Source: Bettongia penicillata ogilbyi (taxonomy: Eukaryota; Chordata; Mammalia; Diprotodontia; Potoroidae). From it: DNA of 64,000 nucleotides. The DNA lies in assembly GCA_023548195.1 (NCBI GenBank), contig JAJHZJ010000061.1:3678297-3742296 (forward strand), given 5' to 3'. The notes below the pieces were generated by a model. That model was not told where the DNA came from, ran no database searches, and worked only from the letters and a program-made list of their open reading frames with translations. Positions within the stretch are counted from its first letter, which is position 1. Each line of letters opens with the position of its first letter. The position numbers and the translations under genes were made by a program. Below are positions 35,275-46,809 of this stretch, one piece after another.

Positions 35275-35740
35275 CCCTTTTTTAATATTCAAAACCCTTC
35301 ATAACCTGGACCCCTCCTGTCTTTGGAGGCTTCTTAAACTTTACTAACTCCACATATTCTGGAATCTCCGTGACCTGTTGCTGCTCCTCATACTAGATAT
35401 ACCATCTCTTGACTTAGACATTTCCACTGGCTATCCTCCCCATGCCCAGAGTTCTCTCCTTCATCTCTGCTTCTTGGCTTTCTTCAAGTTCCACCTAAAA
35501 TCCCACCTTCTACAGGAAGTATTTACAGATCTCCCTCAATGTTGGTGTCTTCCCTCCATTGACTGTCTCCTGTTTGCTCTGTATGTATCTTGTTTGTTGT
35601 TTGCATGTTGTCTCCCCCAACAATGTGCGAGTACCTTGACAGCAGGAAATATCTTTTGTCTTTTTATTGTTTCCCAACATTTAGCGCAGAGCCTGGAACA
35701 TAGTAGGCACTTAATAAATATTCATTGATTGCTTGGCTTC
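35275..35740 (+). mobile_element. L2 LINE 3' region
   Basis: CAAAACCCTTCATAACCTGGACCCC, CCATGCCCAGAGTTCTCTCCTTC, CCTGGAACATAGTAGGCACTTAATAAATATTC. Good match to the other L2 3' UTR copies. The 116-codon frame at 35378-35728 is inside it. Confidence 0.85.
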
Positions 35741-36160
35741 TAGATAAAAGTACTCACTCATTTCTTACAATCTTATGGTCTTCTGTTGATACTCTGATAA
35801 AAGAGAAAATAATGGATCAGCGTTAGTTTGTAGCATAACTAATCCTTTCTTTGCCTTTCTTAATATGTATTGTCCATTCCCTACCACCACCATGTCTCTT
35901 CCGTAACTCAGTTTTTAAGACAGATTCTCTCTGTCTACTTCTTTTTGACACATATTAAGATAGAATTTTTGCAATCTGGGAACATTTTGCCAATATAAAT
36001 CAAGAATTTATTTGACTCTGGAAAACAAAACAGAGGAGATGCCTTCACTGATAAATAGATGTACATTTACATTTCCCATAGCTTGTGATAATGTACATTT
36101 TTCCTAATCTTCCACGTTAGCTAAGGAGACCATTTTGCCCTTTCAGATTTACATGCATAG
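35741..36160. other. Unique sequence
   Basis: Nothing recognised. Confidence 0.4.
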
Positions 36161-36500
36161 CTCTTATCTTCCAACCAAGATCATTTCTTTATCTCCTATG
36201 ATCTGGTGTATAGTTCTATCTAGATGTCTCCTGAATATTCCAAACTAAAAGATAACAAGAAAATTTATTACCCCTCCTCCCAATCTACCTCTCCCTTTAC
36301 TTTTCTATTTCTGTCAAAAATATCACAGTTCTTCTAATCGCATAAGTTTATTATCTAGGCATCATCCTTGACTTTTGCTGGCCCATCATATCCAATCAGT
36401 TTGCACATTTTCTTCATTCTCTTTCCTCTACATTTCTGGAATCAGTTCCTTTCTCCCCATTTACTCAACAACAATCTTAGCTCAAGCTCTTTGTACTTCT
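36161..36500 (+). mobile_element. L2 LINE internal fragment
   Basis: TCTCCTGAATATTCCAAACTAAAAG, TCTAGGCATCATCCTTGAC, CATATCCAATCAGTTTGC: L2 sequence from just upstream of the 3' UTR. Confidence 0.7.
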
Positions 36501-36848
36501 CACTTATAATACCATGGTAGCCTACTAAATGATATGACAGGTGAAATTTGCAATAACTGAGGAAACAAAAGTTAAACATATTGATTTAGTAAGCAATACA
36601 TGCCAATTATATAACAAATCAGGATCAGGTCTCCTCAGCTTGGCATTAGACCTTGAATAGAGTGAAGACAGATATTTATGCATTAAAAAAAATTAACAAG
36701 ATATAAACCAGGATACAAGATTAGGTAATCTGATTTCTAATTGGAGGAAAGAGTAGGGGCTTTCTGAGTTGGAAGGGGGAAATGAGTGAGTTTGAGAGTT
36801 GGGAGGGGGTGAGTGAGCAGGCAGACAACAGGATGTCACTCAGTATTC
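36501..36848. other. Unassigned, possibly LTR-like
   Basis: Non-repetitive within the window. The layout before the L1-type 5' end at 36850 suggests an older insertion or simply flanking DNA. I cannot name it. Confidence 0.3.
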
Positions 36849-37828
36849 ACAATTATAGAAGCCAGAGCCAAGATGACAGAGTAAAGGCAAGGATTTGCCT
36901 GAGTTCTCCCAGATTCACCTCCAAATAGGGCTAAAATAAAGCTGCAAATGAATTCTGGAGTAACAGAACCAACAAAAGAATGGAATGAAAGTTTTTCAGT
37001 CCTAGACACTTGGAAGGTTGGAACGAAACGTCTACGTTATTGGAATGAGATTGGATTGCAGGCCAGCAGCAAGCCATCAGCAGGTCATAAGGGTGATTGA
37101 ATTAGATAGCAAAAGGGCTAGACAATTGCTGAGAAGATGATTACAGGGAACCCTTTCCTGGCTCTGGGAACAGAATTCTATTTCATTGACTACATGTGTT
37201 TCTGGATCACAATCTCAGGGCAAGGAGGAACACTTACAGAGCAGTGCTAGTTCCAGGGGGGAAAAGAGTGCTTGTGGTTGTCTGCATTCCAAAACATAGG
37301 CCAGCAGAACAGTGACCATATCACCTAAGAAGAACTGAAAGATTGCAGACCTCCAGAGCTACCTCTGAATGCAGAGCCACAAAAACCTAAAACTTGGAAC
37401 AGTGTCCCCTATTTTAACATAAAGGTAAAAGTAAAGAAGTAGGCTGCAAAAATGAGCAATAAACAAAAAATGAACCTGATCACAAAAAGTTGCTATGGTG
37501 AGAAGGAAAATCAAAACAAAAGCTCAGAAGGAGACAATGAAATCAAGGCAGCTACAAGCAAAATCTCAAAGTAAAATTTGAATTGGTTCCAGGCACTAAA
37601 GATAAAGGAAAAATTGGAGAAAGAAGTGAGAGTGATGTAAGAAAATCATGAAAAAAAGTCAACAACTTGGTAAAGGAGGCAAAAAAATTACTAAAGGATA
37701 TAGTACCTTAAAAAGGAAATGGACCAAATGGCAAAAGAGGAACAAAAATCCACTAAAGACAAGACCTCCTTAAAAAGCAGAATTGGGCAAATGGAAAAGG
37801 AAATATAAAAATTCACAGGGGGCGGAGC

Positions 37829-37839
37829 CAAGATGGCGG
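37829..37839 (+). promoter_or_regulatory. YY1-like motif at HAL1 copy 1 5' end
   Basis: CAAGATGGCGG about ten bases from the element start. Human L1 has a YY1 site at the same position that sets the transcription start. Conservation of the placement here is seen; binding is inferred. Confidence 0.55.
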
Positions 37840-38285
37840 AGTAGAAGGACACACGTTTACGAGCTCCGAAACCACAGCCCATAGATTTAATGTAAAAAGA
37901 GACCCCCATAACATCTGGACCACTGAAAGGTGTACAGAAACAGAGTGGAAGAGATTTCCGTTCCAGAGAGCCCTGGAGAGCCGTCCCCAGGGTCCGTCAC
38001 ACTCCGGAAAGCGGACCCCACCCCAGCGCTGCCCTGGCCGCAGCCGCAGAGAAGCTGACCCGAGCAGGCTTCAGGGACGGAAGCTCCGGCAGCCAGGAAA
38101 GTCCCTACACCCACAGAAGCTACAGGTCAGTGAGAGAGACGGCTGGCTGGCTGAAAGGGTAACTGGGTGTCTCCGTGACTCGGGCCCCCTTGGGAGGAAG
38201 CGGCGGCGGCAGAAGCGGGGGCGGCGGAAGAGGCAGCAGCAGGCACGGCCGCGGCCTGGGACTCCCCCAGCAGCAGGCAGGAACT

Positions 38286-38500
38286 TCATTACTGAAAGTC
38301 TCTGCATAATCAACCTGAGGGAGCTGAGCCTAGGAGACGGCCCTGCCCCACCCCACTCCATTACTGAAGGCCTCTGCATAAAGCCCCTGAGGGAACTGAG
38401 CCTGGGAGGCGCCCCCCCCAACCGCTCCGTTCCTGAAGGTCTCTGCATAAAGCCCCTGAGGGAGCTGAGCCTGGGAGGCAGCCCTGCCCCCACCCCAGCA
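38286..38500 (+). repeat. Triplicated ~70-bp unit in HAL1 copy 1 5' UTR
   Basis: CTGCATAA recurs at 38302, 38374 and 38443, each followed by a form of CCTGAGGGAGCTGAGCCTGGGAGG. Periods are 72 and 69 bases. Copies 2 and 3 have one unit each (near 41300 and 62281). Confidence 0.85.
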
Positions 38501-38640
38501 CCAGAACTAAAGCTCACATTGACCAGCAGGCGGGCGGGCAGCGTGGAAAGCACATTTGAATCTCAGACACCAAGCACTAGCTGGGTGGATCTAGGCAGGG
38601 GTGGACAGGAATCTCAGAAGTCAAGTAACTGGCTGGGAAA

Positions 38641-39745
38641 ATGCCTAGAAAAGGGAAGAAAAATAAGACTATAGAGAGTTTTTTTCCAACAAATGCAAAT
38701 GATACCGACCTTCAGATCTGAGGAGGAGGAGGACGTATTCTTGCCATCAGGGAAAGATGTGGAGGGCGGGGTCTCAGTACCCCAGACATCCCAGGGGGAT
38801 GTCGGTGAGCTCAGGCCTTGCAAGAGCTCAAAAAGGATTTTGAAAAGCAAGTTAGACAGATGGAGGAAAAACTGGGAAGAGAAATGAGAGAGATGCAAGA
38901 AAAGTATGAAAAACGGGTCAATACCTTGGTTAAGGAGACCCAAAAAAATGCTGAAGAAAATAACACCTTAAAGAATAGACTCACTCAATTGGCAAAAGAG
39001 GTTCAAAAAGTCAATGAGGAGAAGAATGCTTTCAAAAGCAGAATGAGCCAAATGGAAAAAGAGGTTCAAAAGCTCACTGAAGAAAATAGTTCTCTCAAAA
39101 TTAGAATGGAACAGATGGAGGCTAATGACTTTCTGAGAAACCAAGAAATCACCAAACAAAACCAAAAGAATGAAAAAATGGAAGAGAATGTGAAATATCT
39201 CATGGGAAAAACAACTGACCTGGAAAATAGATCCAGGAGAGACAATTTAAAAATTATGGGACTACCTGAAAGTCATGATCAAAAAAAAAAGCCTAGACAT
39301 CATCTTCCATGAAATTATCAAGGAAAACTGCCCTGATATTCTAGAACCACAGGGCAAAATAAGTATTGAAAGAATCCATCAATCACCACCTGAAAGAGAT
39401 CCAAAAAGAGAAACTCCTAGGAACATTGTGGCCAAATTCCAGAACACCCAGCTCAAAGAGAAAATCTTGCAAGCAGCTAGAAAGAAACAATTCCAGTATT
39501 GTGGAAATACAATCAGGATAACTCAAGATCTAGCAGCTTCTACATTAAGGGATCGAAGGGCGTGGAATAGGATATTCCAGAAGTCAAAGGAACTAGGACT
39601 CAGACCAAGAATCACCTACCCAGCAAAACTGAGTATAATACTTCAGGGGAAAATATGGTCTTTCAATGAAACAGAGGAATTTCAATCATTCTTGATGAAA
39701 AGACCAGAGCTGAAAAGAAAATGTGACTTTCAAACACAAGAATGA
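38641..39745 (+). pseudogene. HAL1 ORF1, copy 1 (frameshifted)
   Basis: L1 ORF1p-type RNA-binding protein: a basic N-terminus (MPRKGKKNKTIESFF), a long heptad-rich coiled coil for trimer formation, an RRM around ENRSRRDNLKIMGLPE, and a C-terminal domain around AARKKQFQYCGNTIRITQDL, ending near QTQE and TGA. The start was chosen because it aligns with the starts of copies 2 and 3. Breaks: an early divergent stretch with a stop near 38719, and a run of ten A near 39280-39290 that shifts frame (copy 3 has a shorter, interrupted run). About 1.1 kb, the same length as copy 3. Confidence 0.85.
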
Positions 39746-39872
39746 GAAGAAGCATGAAAAAGTAAACAGCAAAGAGAAGTCTTAAGGGACTTACCAGAAG
39801 TGAACTGTTTACATTCCTACATGGAAAGACAATATTTGTAACTCTTAAAACTTTTCAGTATCTGGGTAGTTG

Positions 39873-39940
39873 GTAGGACCACACACACACATGTACATGC
39901 ATGCACGCACACACACATACACACATGCACACACATACAG
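39873..39940. repeat. CA-rich tract in HAL1 copy 1 3' UTR
   Basis: CA/CACG/CATG units interrupted by G, in the same place as in the other HAL1 copies. Confidence 0.85.
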
Positions 39941-40754
39941 AGACAGAGAGCACAGAGAGAATTGAATAGGATGGGACCATATCTTAAAAGAAATTAAGGT
40001 AAATGGTGAGAGAGAAATGTAGTGGGAGGAAAGAGGGGAAAATGGAATGGGGTAATTATATGTCACTTAAGAGGCAAGTAGGAGACTATTTAGTGGAGGG
40101 AAAAAGAGGAGAGCTGAGGAAAAAAAAAAAACAAGAAGTTTACCCTCATCACATTTGACTAAAGGAAGGAATAAAATGCACACTCATTTTGGTATGAAAA
40201 CCTATCTTACAGTACAGGAAAGTGGGGGAGAAGGAGATAAGCAAGGGGGGGGGGATGATGGAAGGGAGGGCAAAGGGAGGAGGGAGCAATTTGAAGTCAA
40301 CACTCAGGGAGGGACAGGATCAAAAGACAGAAGAGAAACAATGAGGGGCAGGATAGGATGGAGGGTAATTCAGTTAGTCTTACACAACACGACTATTATG
40401 GAAGTCATTTGCAAAACTACGCAGATAGGGCCTATATTGAATTGCCTGCCTTCCCAAATGGAATGGGTGGGGAGGGAGGGATGAGGAGAATTTGGAACTC
40501 AAAGTTTTAGGAACAACTGTTTAGTATTGCTGTTGCTACTAGGAGAGAAGACATACAGTTAATGAGGAATAGAAAGTCATCTGGCCCTACAGGAGAAAAG
40601 AGAAGATGGAGACAAGAGAAAGGAGGGATGACAGAAGAGAGGGCAGATTGGAGATAGGAAAAATTAGATTACTTGGGGTATTGGGGTGGGGGAGGGGATA
40701 AAAAGGGGAGAAAATTTGGAACCCAAAATTTTGTGAAAATGAATGTAAAAAGTT

Positions 40755-40814
40755 AAATAAATAAATAAATAAATAAACAAGCAAACAAATAAATAAATAA
40801 GTGGATGAATGAAT
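40755..40814 (+). repeat. (AATA)n tail of HAL1 copy 1
   Basis: TAAATAAATAAATA-type tail with AACA and GAATGA variants, ending at the right-hand duplication. Confidence 0.85.
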
Positions 40815-40875
40815 GAAAGTTCACAGAAGAAAATAATTCCTAAAAAATTAAAATTAGGCAAGTGAGGACTAGACG

Positions 40876-40883
40876 AAGATGGC
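40876..40883 (+). promoter_or_regulatory. YY1-like motif at HAL1 copy 2 5' end
   Basis: AAGATGGC at the same distance from the start as in copies 1 and 3. Confidence 0.5.
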
Positions 40884-41529
40884 AGAATAGAAAGACTATG
40901 TATGCTAGCTCCGAACCCACAGCCCATAAATATTCTGTAAAAAGAACTCCCCACAAATTCTGGAGCAGTCCAAGCTGTGAAGAAATGCAGGGGAGGAGAT
41001 TTCTGTTCCAGAGAGCCCTGGAAAGCCATCCCCAGGGGTCCATCATGCACCGGACAGTGGAACCCACCCCTGCGCTGCCCTGGCTGCATGGCTCCAGAGA
41101 AGCAGATCTGAGCAGGCTTCAGGGATGGAATCTCTGGTGGCCGCGAATTTCCCTCCACCCATAGGCACTCCAGGTCAGTGAGAAAGACTTCTGAGCTGAC
41201 TGAGAGGGGAGCAGGGTGTCTCTGTGCCTCGGGTCCCTTTGGGAGGCAGCGGCAGAGGCAGAGGTGGCCTGGGACTCCCAGAGCATGCAGGAGCTCAGCT
41301 CCATTACTGAAGATCTCTGAATAAAGCCCCTGAGGGAACTGAGCCTGGGAAGTGGCCCTGCCCCCATCTGAGCACCAGAGCTTAAGCTCACATTGAATAG
41401 CAGCTGTGCCCACTGTGGAAAGCCCTGAGGCTGGGGAGCAGCATTTGAATCTCAGACCCCAAGAACTAGCTGGGAATATCTAGGTGGGGGTGGAGAGAAA
41501 TCTCAGAAGTCAAGTAGCTGGCTGGGAAA

Positions 41530-42642
41530 ATGCCCAGAAAAAGAAAGCAAAATAAGACCATAGAGAGCTTTTTTCTTGGGGAAGAGATGTTTCTTCCTCC
41601 TTTCATTTCTGAAGAAGAAGTACAATGCTTGCCATCAGGGAAAGATGGAGGTCGTGGAGGTCGGGGCCTCTCTATCCCAGACATCTGAGGTGGATGTCTG
41701 GTGGGCTCAGGCCATGGAAGAGCTCAAAAAGGATTTTGAAAATCAAGCTAGACTGGTGGAGGAAACACTGGGAAGAGAAATGAGAGAGATACAAGGAAAG
41801 CATGAAAAACGGGTCAATACCTTGCTAAAAGAGACCCAAAAAAAATGCTGAAGAAAATAACACCTTGAAAAATAGGCTAACTCAATTGGAAAAAGAGGTG
41901 AAAAAAGCCAATGAGGAGAAGAATGCTTTCAAAAGCAAAATTAGCCAAATGGAAAAGGAGGTTCAAAAGCTCACTGAAGAAAATAGTTGTCTCAAGATTA
42001 GAATGGAACAGATGGAGTCTAATGACTTTCTGAGAAACCAAGAAATCACCAAACAAAACCAAAAGAATGAAAAAATGAAAGAGAATGTGAAATATCTCAT
42101 TGGAAAAACAACTGACCTGGAAAATAGATCCAGGAGAGACAATTTAAAAATTATGGGACTACCTGAAAACCATGATCATAAAAAGAGCCTAGACATCATC
42201 TTTCATGAAATTATCAAGGAAAACTGCCCTGACATTCTAGAACCACAGGGCAAAATAAGTATTCAAGGAATCCATCAATCACCTCCTGAAAGAGATCCAA
42301 AAAGAGAAACTCCTAGGAACATTGTGGACAAATTCCAGAATTCCCAGGTCAAGTAGAAACTATTGCAAGCAGCTAGAAAGAAACAATTTCAGTATTGTGG
42401 AAATACAATCAGGATAACACAAGATCTAGCAGTTTCTACATTAAGGGATCGAAGGGTATGGAATAGGATATTTCAGAAGTCAAAGGAACTAGGACTAAAA
42501 CCAAGAATCACCTACCCCAGCAAAACTGAGTATAATACTTCAGGGGAAAATATGGTCTTTCAATGAAACAGAGGACTTTCAAGCATTCTTGATGAAAAGA
42601 CCAGAGCTGAAAAGAAAATTTGACTTTCAAACACAAGAATGA
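41530..42642 (+). pseudogene. HAL1 ORF1, copy 2 (several breaks)
   Basis: Same domain order as copy 1: N-terminus MPRKRKQNKTIESFFLGEEM, coiled coil, RRM, C-terminal domain, TGA at 42640-42642. Breaks seen by comparing with copy 3: an indel around 41648 (GATGGAGGTCGTGGAGG), an extended A-run near 41838, a TAG near 42354 where copy 3 has GAG, and an extra C near 42518. The most damaged of the three young copies. Confidence 0.85.
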
Positions 42643-42778
42643 GAAGAAGCATGAAAAAGTAAACAGCAAAGAGAAGTCATAAGGGACTTACCAAAGGTGA
42701 ACTGTTTACATTCCTACATGGAAAGACAATATTTGTAACTCTTAAAACTTTTCAGTATCTGGGTAGTTGGTGGGACCA

Positions 42779-42858
42779 CATACACACACACACACACACA
42801 TGCACACACACATGTACACGTGTGCATGCACACACATACACACATGCATGCACATACA
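42779..42858. repeat. CA-rich tract in HAL1 copy 2 3' UTR
   Basis: Uninterrupted CA run followed by mixed CACG/CATG/TACA units. Confidence 0.9.
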
Positions 42859-43959
42859 GAGACAGAGAGCACAGAGTGAATTGAATAGGATGGGACCATA
42901 TCTTAAAAGAAATTAAGGTAAATGGTGAGAGAGAAATGTCGTGGGAGGAGAGAGGGTGAAATGGAATGGGGTAAATTATCTCTCATTCAAGAGGTAAGCA
43001 GGAGACTTTTTAGTGGAGGGAAAAGGAGGAGAGCTGAGAAAAAAACATGAAGTTTACCCTCATCACATTTGACTAAAGGACGGAATAAAATGCACACTCA
43101 TTTTGGTATGAAAACCTATCTTACAATACAGGAAAGTGGGAGAGAAGGAGATAAGCAGGGTGGGGGGGATGATGGAAGGGAGGGCAATGGGAGGAGGGAG
43201 CAATTTGAAGTCAACACTTGGGGAGAGACAGGATCAAAAGACAGAATAGAAACAATGGGGCGCAGGATAGGATGGAGGGAAATACAGTTAGTGTTACACA
43301 ACATGACTATTATCAAAGTCATTTGCAAAACTACACAGATATGGCCTAATTGCTTGCCTTCCCAAATGGAATGGGTGGGGAGGGAGGGATGGGAAGAATT
43401 TGGAACTCAAGGTTTTAGGAACAAGTGTCGAGTATTGTTCTTGCTACTAGGAAATAAGAAATACAGTTAATGTGGAATAGAAAGTTATCTGACCCACAGG
43501 ACAAAAGAGAAGATGGGGACAAGAGAAGGGAGGGATGATAGAAGGGAAGGCAGATTGGTGATAGGGGAAATTAGAATGCTCAGTGTATTGGGGTGGGGGG
43601 AGGGGATAAATGGGGAGAAAATTTGGAACCCAAAATTTTGTGAAAATGAATTTAAAAAGTTAAATAAATAAATTTATATTAACAGCAAAAAATAAAAAAT
43701 AATAAAAAAATTAGGCCAGTGAAGCTAAAGACTTCATGAGACATCAAGAAACAATAAAACAAAATTTAATACCATTAGTTAGCAGGTGGAATTTAGAAAA
43801 TGAAAGTAGGGTCTTGAAATAGAGTCAGTTTTATAAAATAAAGTCAATTTGGTTCACACACAATTTCCATAATTTTCTAAATGGTTTTCCTCCAATCAGT
43901 TTCTCCCCTCCCCAATCCATCCTACACATAACTTACATATTGATATTCCAAAAGTATAG

Positions 43960-44460
43960 GTCTGACAATGTCATTCCCCTGCTCCATGAGTTTTTGTGGC
44001 TCCCTATTACTTTTATTATTAAACAATTTAGCATATAAACTTTGTAAAATGTGACTCTAACTTATCTTTCTAGGCTATTTGCATATTACAACTCCTCAGA
44101 CTATGAATCAAATGCACATCACTGTTATTTCCCATATGTGGAATTTCATCTCCCATTCTATTGCTTGGCATAAGTTGTCCCATATTCCTAAATGCTATTC
44201 TTCTTCACCTGCACCACTTGGAAAATCCACTTCAAGGCTCAACTAAGTTGTCAGCTTCTTCAAGAGGTCTTTTCTGACTCTATAAGTTAATCCCCTCTCC
44301 CCCACTTGCCAAACTGTTTGCATTTATTTCGTTTACATAATGATATTTTTTCTCAGTTGAATATAAGCTTCCATTGTTGTATCTGTGTTCCCAGATCCTA
44401 ACATGGTATCTGGCACTGAGTAGGCCCTTGATAAATGCTTGTTGTTTAACTGACTGACAC
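43960..44460 (+). mobile_element. L2 LINE 3' region
   Basis: GTCTGACAATGTCATTCCCCTG, TGGCTCCCTATTAC, CTTCAAGGCTCAACTAAG, ends GAGTAGGCCCTTGATAAATGC. Confidence 0.85.
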
Positions 44461-45249
44461 TTGAATGTAGGTGTGTCTTTGAACTCCATTATCTATATTT
44501 CTTATTTCCCAGTTGCATGTAAAAACAATTTTTAACATTCATTCCTAAAAGTTTGAATTCCAACTTCTCTCCTTTTCTCCCTCCCTATCCATCCCCAGTG
44601 AGAAGGCAAGCAGCTCAATATAGGCTATGTATATTTAGCTTTGCAAAAGACTTCCACAATAGTCCTGTTGTGAAAGACTAACTATATTTCCCTCCATCCT
44701 TTCCTGCTCCTCACTTCTATTCTCTCTTTTGATCTTGTCCCTCCCCTAAAGTGTTTACTTCTAATTACTCCCTCCTCCTATTTGCCTTCCCTTCTACCAT
44801 CCCCCCCACACCACTTATCCCCTTCTTCATTTTCATATGAAATTAAGTGTACATATTGTTCCCTTCTTAAGCCAAATGTGAAGCGAGTAGGCTTCACTTT
44901 TTGCCTCTCACCACCCACCTTTCCACCTCCATTGAAAATGATTTTCCTCACCTCTTTTATGAGATAATTTGCCCCATTCCATTTTTCCCTTTTTCCTCCC
45001 AATATATTCCTCTTTCACCCCTTCATTTTATTTTTTTTAGATGTGATCCCTTCCTATTCAACTCACCCTGTGTCCTCTGTCTATATATATATGAATAATC
45101 CCTCCAACTACTCAAATACTGAGAAAAGTCTCAAGAGTTACAAATATTATCTTTCCATATAGGAATGTAAACAGTCCAACTTTAGTAAGTTCTTTATGGT
45201 TTCACTTTCCTGTTTACCTTTTCAGGCTTCTATTGATTTTTGTGCTTGA

Positions 45250-46809
45250 AGGTCAAATTTTCTATTCAGCTCTGATCTTTTCATCAAGAATGCTTGAATG
45301 TCCTCTATTTCATTGAATGACCATTTTCCCCTGAAGTATTATTCTCAGCTTTTCTGAGTAGGTGATTCTTGGTTTTAATCTTAGTTTCTTTGACTTCCGG
45401 AATATCATATTCCAAGCCCTTTGATCCCTTAATGTAGAAGCTGCTAGATCTTGTGTTATCCTGATTGTATTTCCACAATACTTGAATTGTTTCTTTCTGA
45501 CTGCTTGTAATATTTTCTCCTTTATCTGGGAACTCTAGAATTTGACTACAGTATTCCTAGGAGTTTTTCTTTTTAATCTCTTTTAGCAGGTGATTGGTGG
45601 ATTCTTTCAATATTTATTTTACCCTCTGGTTTTAGAACATCACGGAAGTTTTCCTCGATAATTTCCTGACAGATGATGTCTAGGCTCTTTTGCTGATTAT
45701 GGTTTTCATCTCATTGGAAAAACAACTGACCTGGAAAATAGATCTAGGAGAGAAAATTTAAAAATTATGGGACTACCTGAAAGCCATGATCAAAAAAAGA
45801 GCCTAGACATCATCTTTCAAGATATTATCAAGGAAAACTGCCCTGATATTCTAGAAACAGAGGGCAAAATAAGTATTGAAAGAATCCACCAATCTTCTCC
45901 AGAAAGATATCCAAAAATAGAAACTCCTAGGAATATTGTAGCCAAATTCCAGAGTTCCCAGACCAAGGAGAAAATATTGCAAGCAGCTAGAAAGAAACAA
46001 TTTTTATTGTGGAAATACAATCAGGATAACCCAAGATCTAGCAGCTTCTGCATTAAGGGACTGAAGGGCCTGGAATATGATATTCCCTGAAGTCAAAAGA
46101 ACTAGGATTAAAAACTAAGAATAACCTACCCAGGAAAACTGAGTATAATACTTCAGGGGGGAAAATGGTATGAAAAAAGAGTATGAAAAAAATTTCATAA
46201 TTTTTAAATTGTCTTTCCTGGATCTATTTTTCAGGTCAGTTGTTTTTCCAATGAGGTATTTCACATTGTCTTCTATTTTTTTCTTTCTTTTGGTTTTGTT
46301 TTGTAATTTCTTGGTTTCTCATAAAGCCATTAGCTTCCATCTGTTCTGTTCTAATTTTTAAAGAACTATTTTCTTTAGTGAGCTTTTGAACCTACTTTTC
46401 CATTTGCCTCATTCTGTTTTTTAAAGCATTCTTCTCCTCATTGACTTTTTGGACCTCTTTTGCCATTTGAGTTTGTCTATTTTTAAAGGTGTTATTTTCT
46501 TCAACATTTTTTGGGTTTCCTTTAGAAAGCTGTTAACACACTTTTCATGATTTTCTTGCGCCTCTCTCATTTCTCTTCCCAATTTTTCCTCCACCTCTCT
46601 TACTTGATTTACAAAATCCTTTTTGAGCTCTTCTATGGCCTGAAACCATTGCATATTTATTTTGGAGGTTTTGGATGCAGAAGCCTTGGCTTTTACATCT
46701 TCTTCTGATGGTATGCATTTTTCTTCTTCATCCAAAAGGACGGAAGAAAATACCTGTTCACCAAGAAAGTAACCTTCTATAGTCTTATTTTTCCTCCTTT
46801 TATGGGCAT
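45250..46809 (-). pseudogene. ORF1 of the antisense HAL1/L1 copy, rearranged
   Basis: Minus-strand start at 46809 aligns with the starts of the other copies. The N-terminal and coiled-coil half (46193-46809; DEEEKCIPSEEDVK, AIEELKKDFVNQVREVEEKL) is followed by the inverted block, then the C-terminal half (45250-45709). Several frameshifts. Not functional. Confidence 0.75.
45321..46169. repeat. Large inverted repeat (palindrome), ~390-bp arms
   Basis: Left arm 45321-45709 (ORF1 C-terminal half, antisense) and right arm 45778-46169 (same half, sense), with about 68 bp between. Landmarks pair from the inner edge (TGAAAACCATAATCA with TGAAAGCCATGATCA) to the outer edge (CTTCAGGGGAAAATGG with CTTCAGGGGGGAAAATGG). 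Confidence 0.85.

Larger units (their letters stand above)
37819..40814 (+). mobile_element. HAL1 (half-L1) element, copy 1
   Basis: Complete-looking element of about 3.0 kb: L1-like 5' UTR with three tandem ~70-bp units, ORF1, then a 3' UTR with a CA-rich tract, G-rich runs and an AATA-type tail. No endonuclease or reverse transcriptase lies between ORF1 and the tail, which defines HAL1. Flanks AAAATTCACAG (37808-37818) and AAAGTTCACAG (40816-40826) form the target-site duplication. Copying must rely on L1 ORF2 protein in trans. Confidence 0.9.
40865..43707 (+). mobile_element. HAL1 element, copy 2
   Basis: About 2.8 kb with the same layout as copy 1 but a single 5' UTR unit. Target-site duplication AAATTAGGCAAGTG (40851-40864) and AAATTAGGCCAGTG (43708-43721), 13 of 14 bases matching, inside the old L1 ORF1. 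The A-rich tail ends in several AATA and AAAAATA blocks. Confidence 0.9.
36850..43800 (+). mobile_element. Old L1-type 5' UTR and ORF1, split by two HAL1 copies
   Basis: Starts with an L1 5' end (CCAGAGCCAAGATGACAGAG near 36860). An ORF1-like start lies near 37452 and decayed coiled-coil coding follows to 37818. The text resumes for 38 bp at 40827-40864 (after HAL1 copy 1) and again at 43722-43800 (after HAL1 copy 2), where AGACTTCATGAGACATCAAG is the equivalent of AATGACTTTCTGAGAAACCA in the young copies. Continuity of one ORF1 across both breaks is clear. ORF1 is full of stops. Confidence 0.8.

Noticed and set aside
40664..41413. 249-codon minus-strand frame as a host gene
   Set aside because: Antisense to the HAL1 copy 2 5' UTR and the copy 1 tail; not a host gene. 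Kept only as a finding about an antisense frame in the element.
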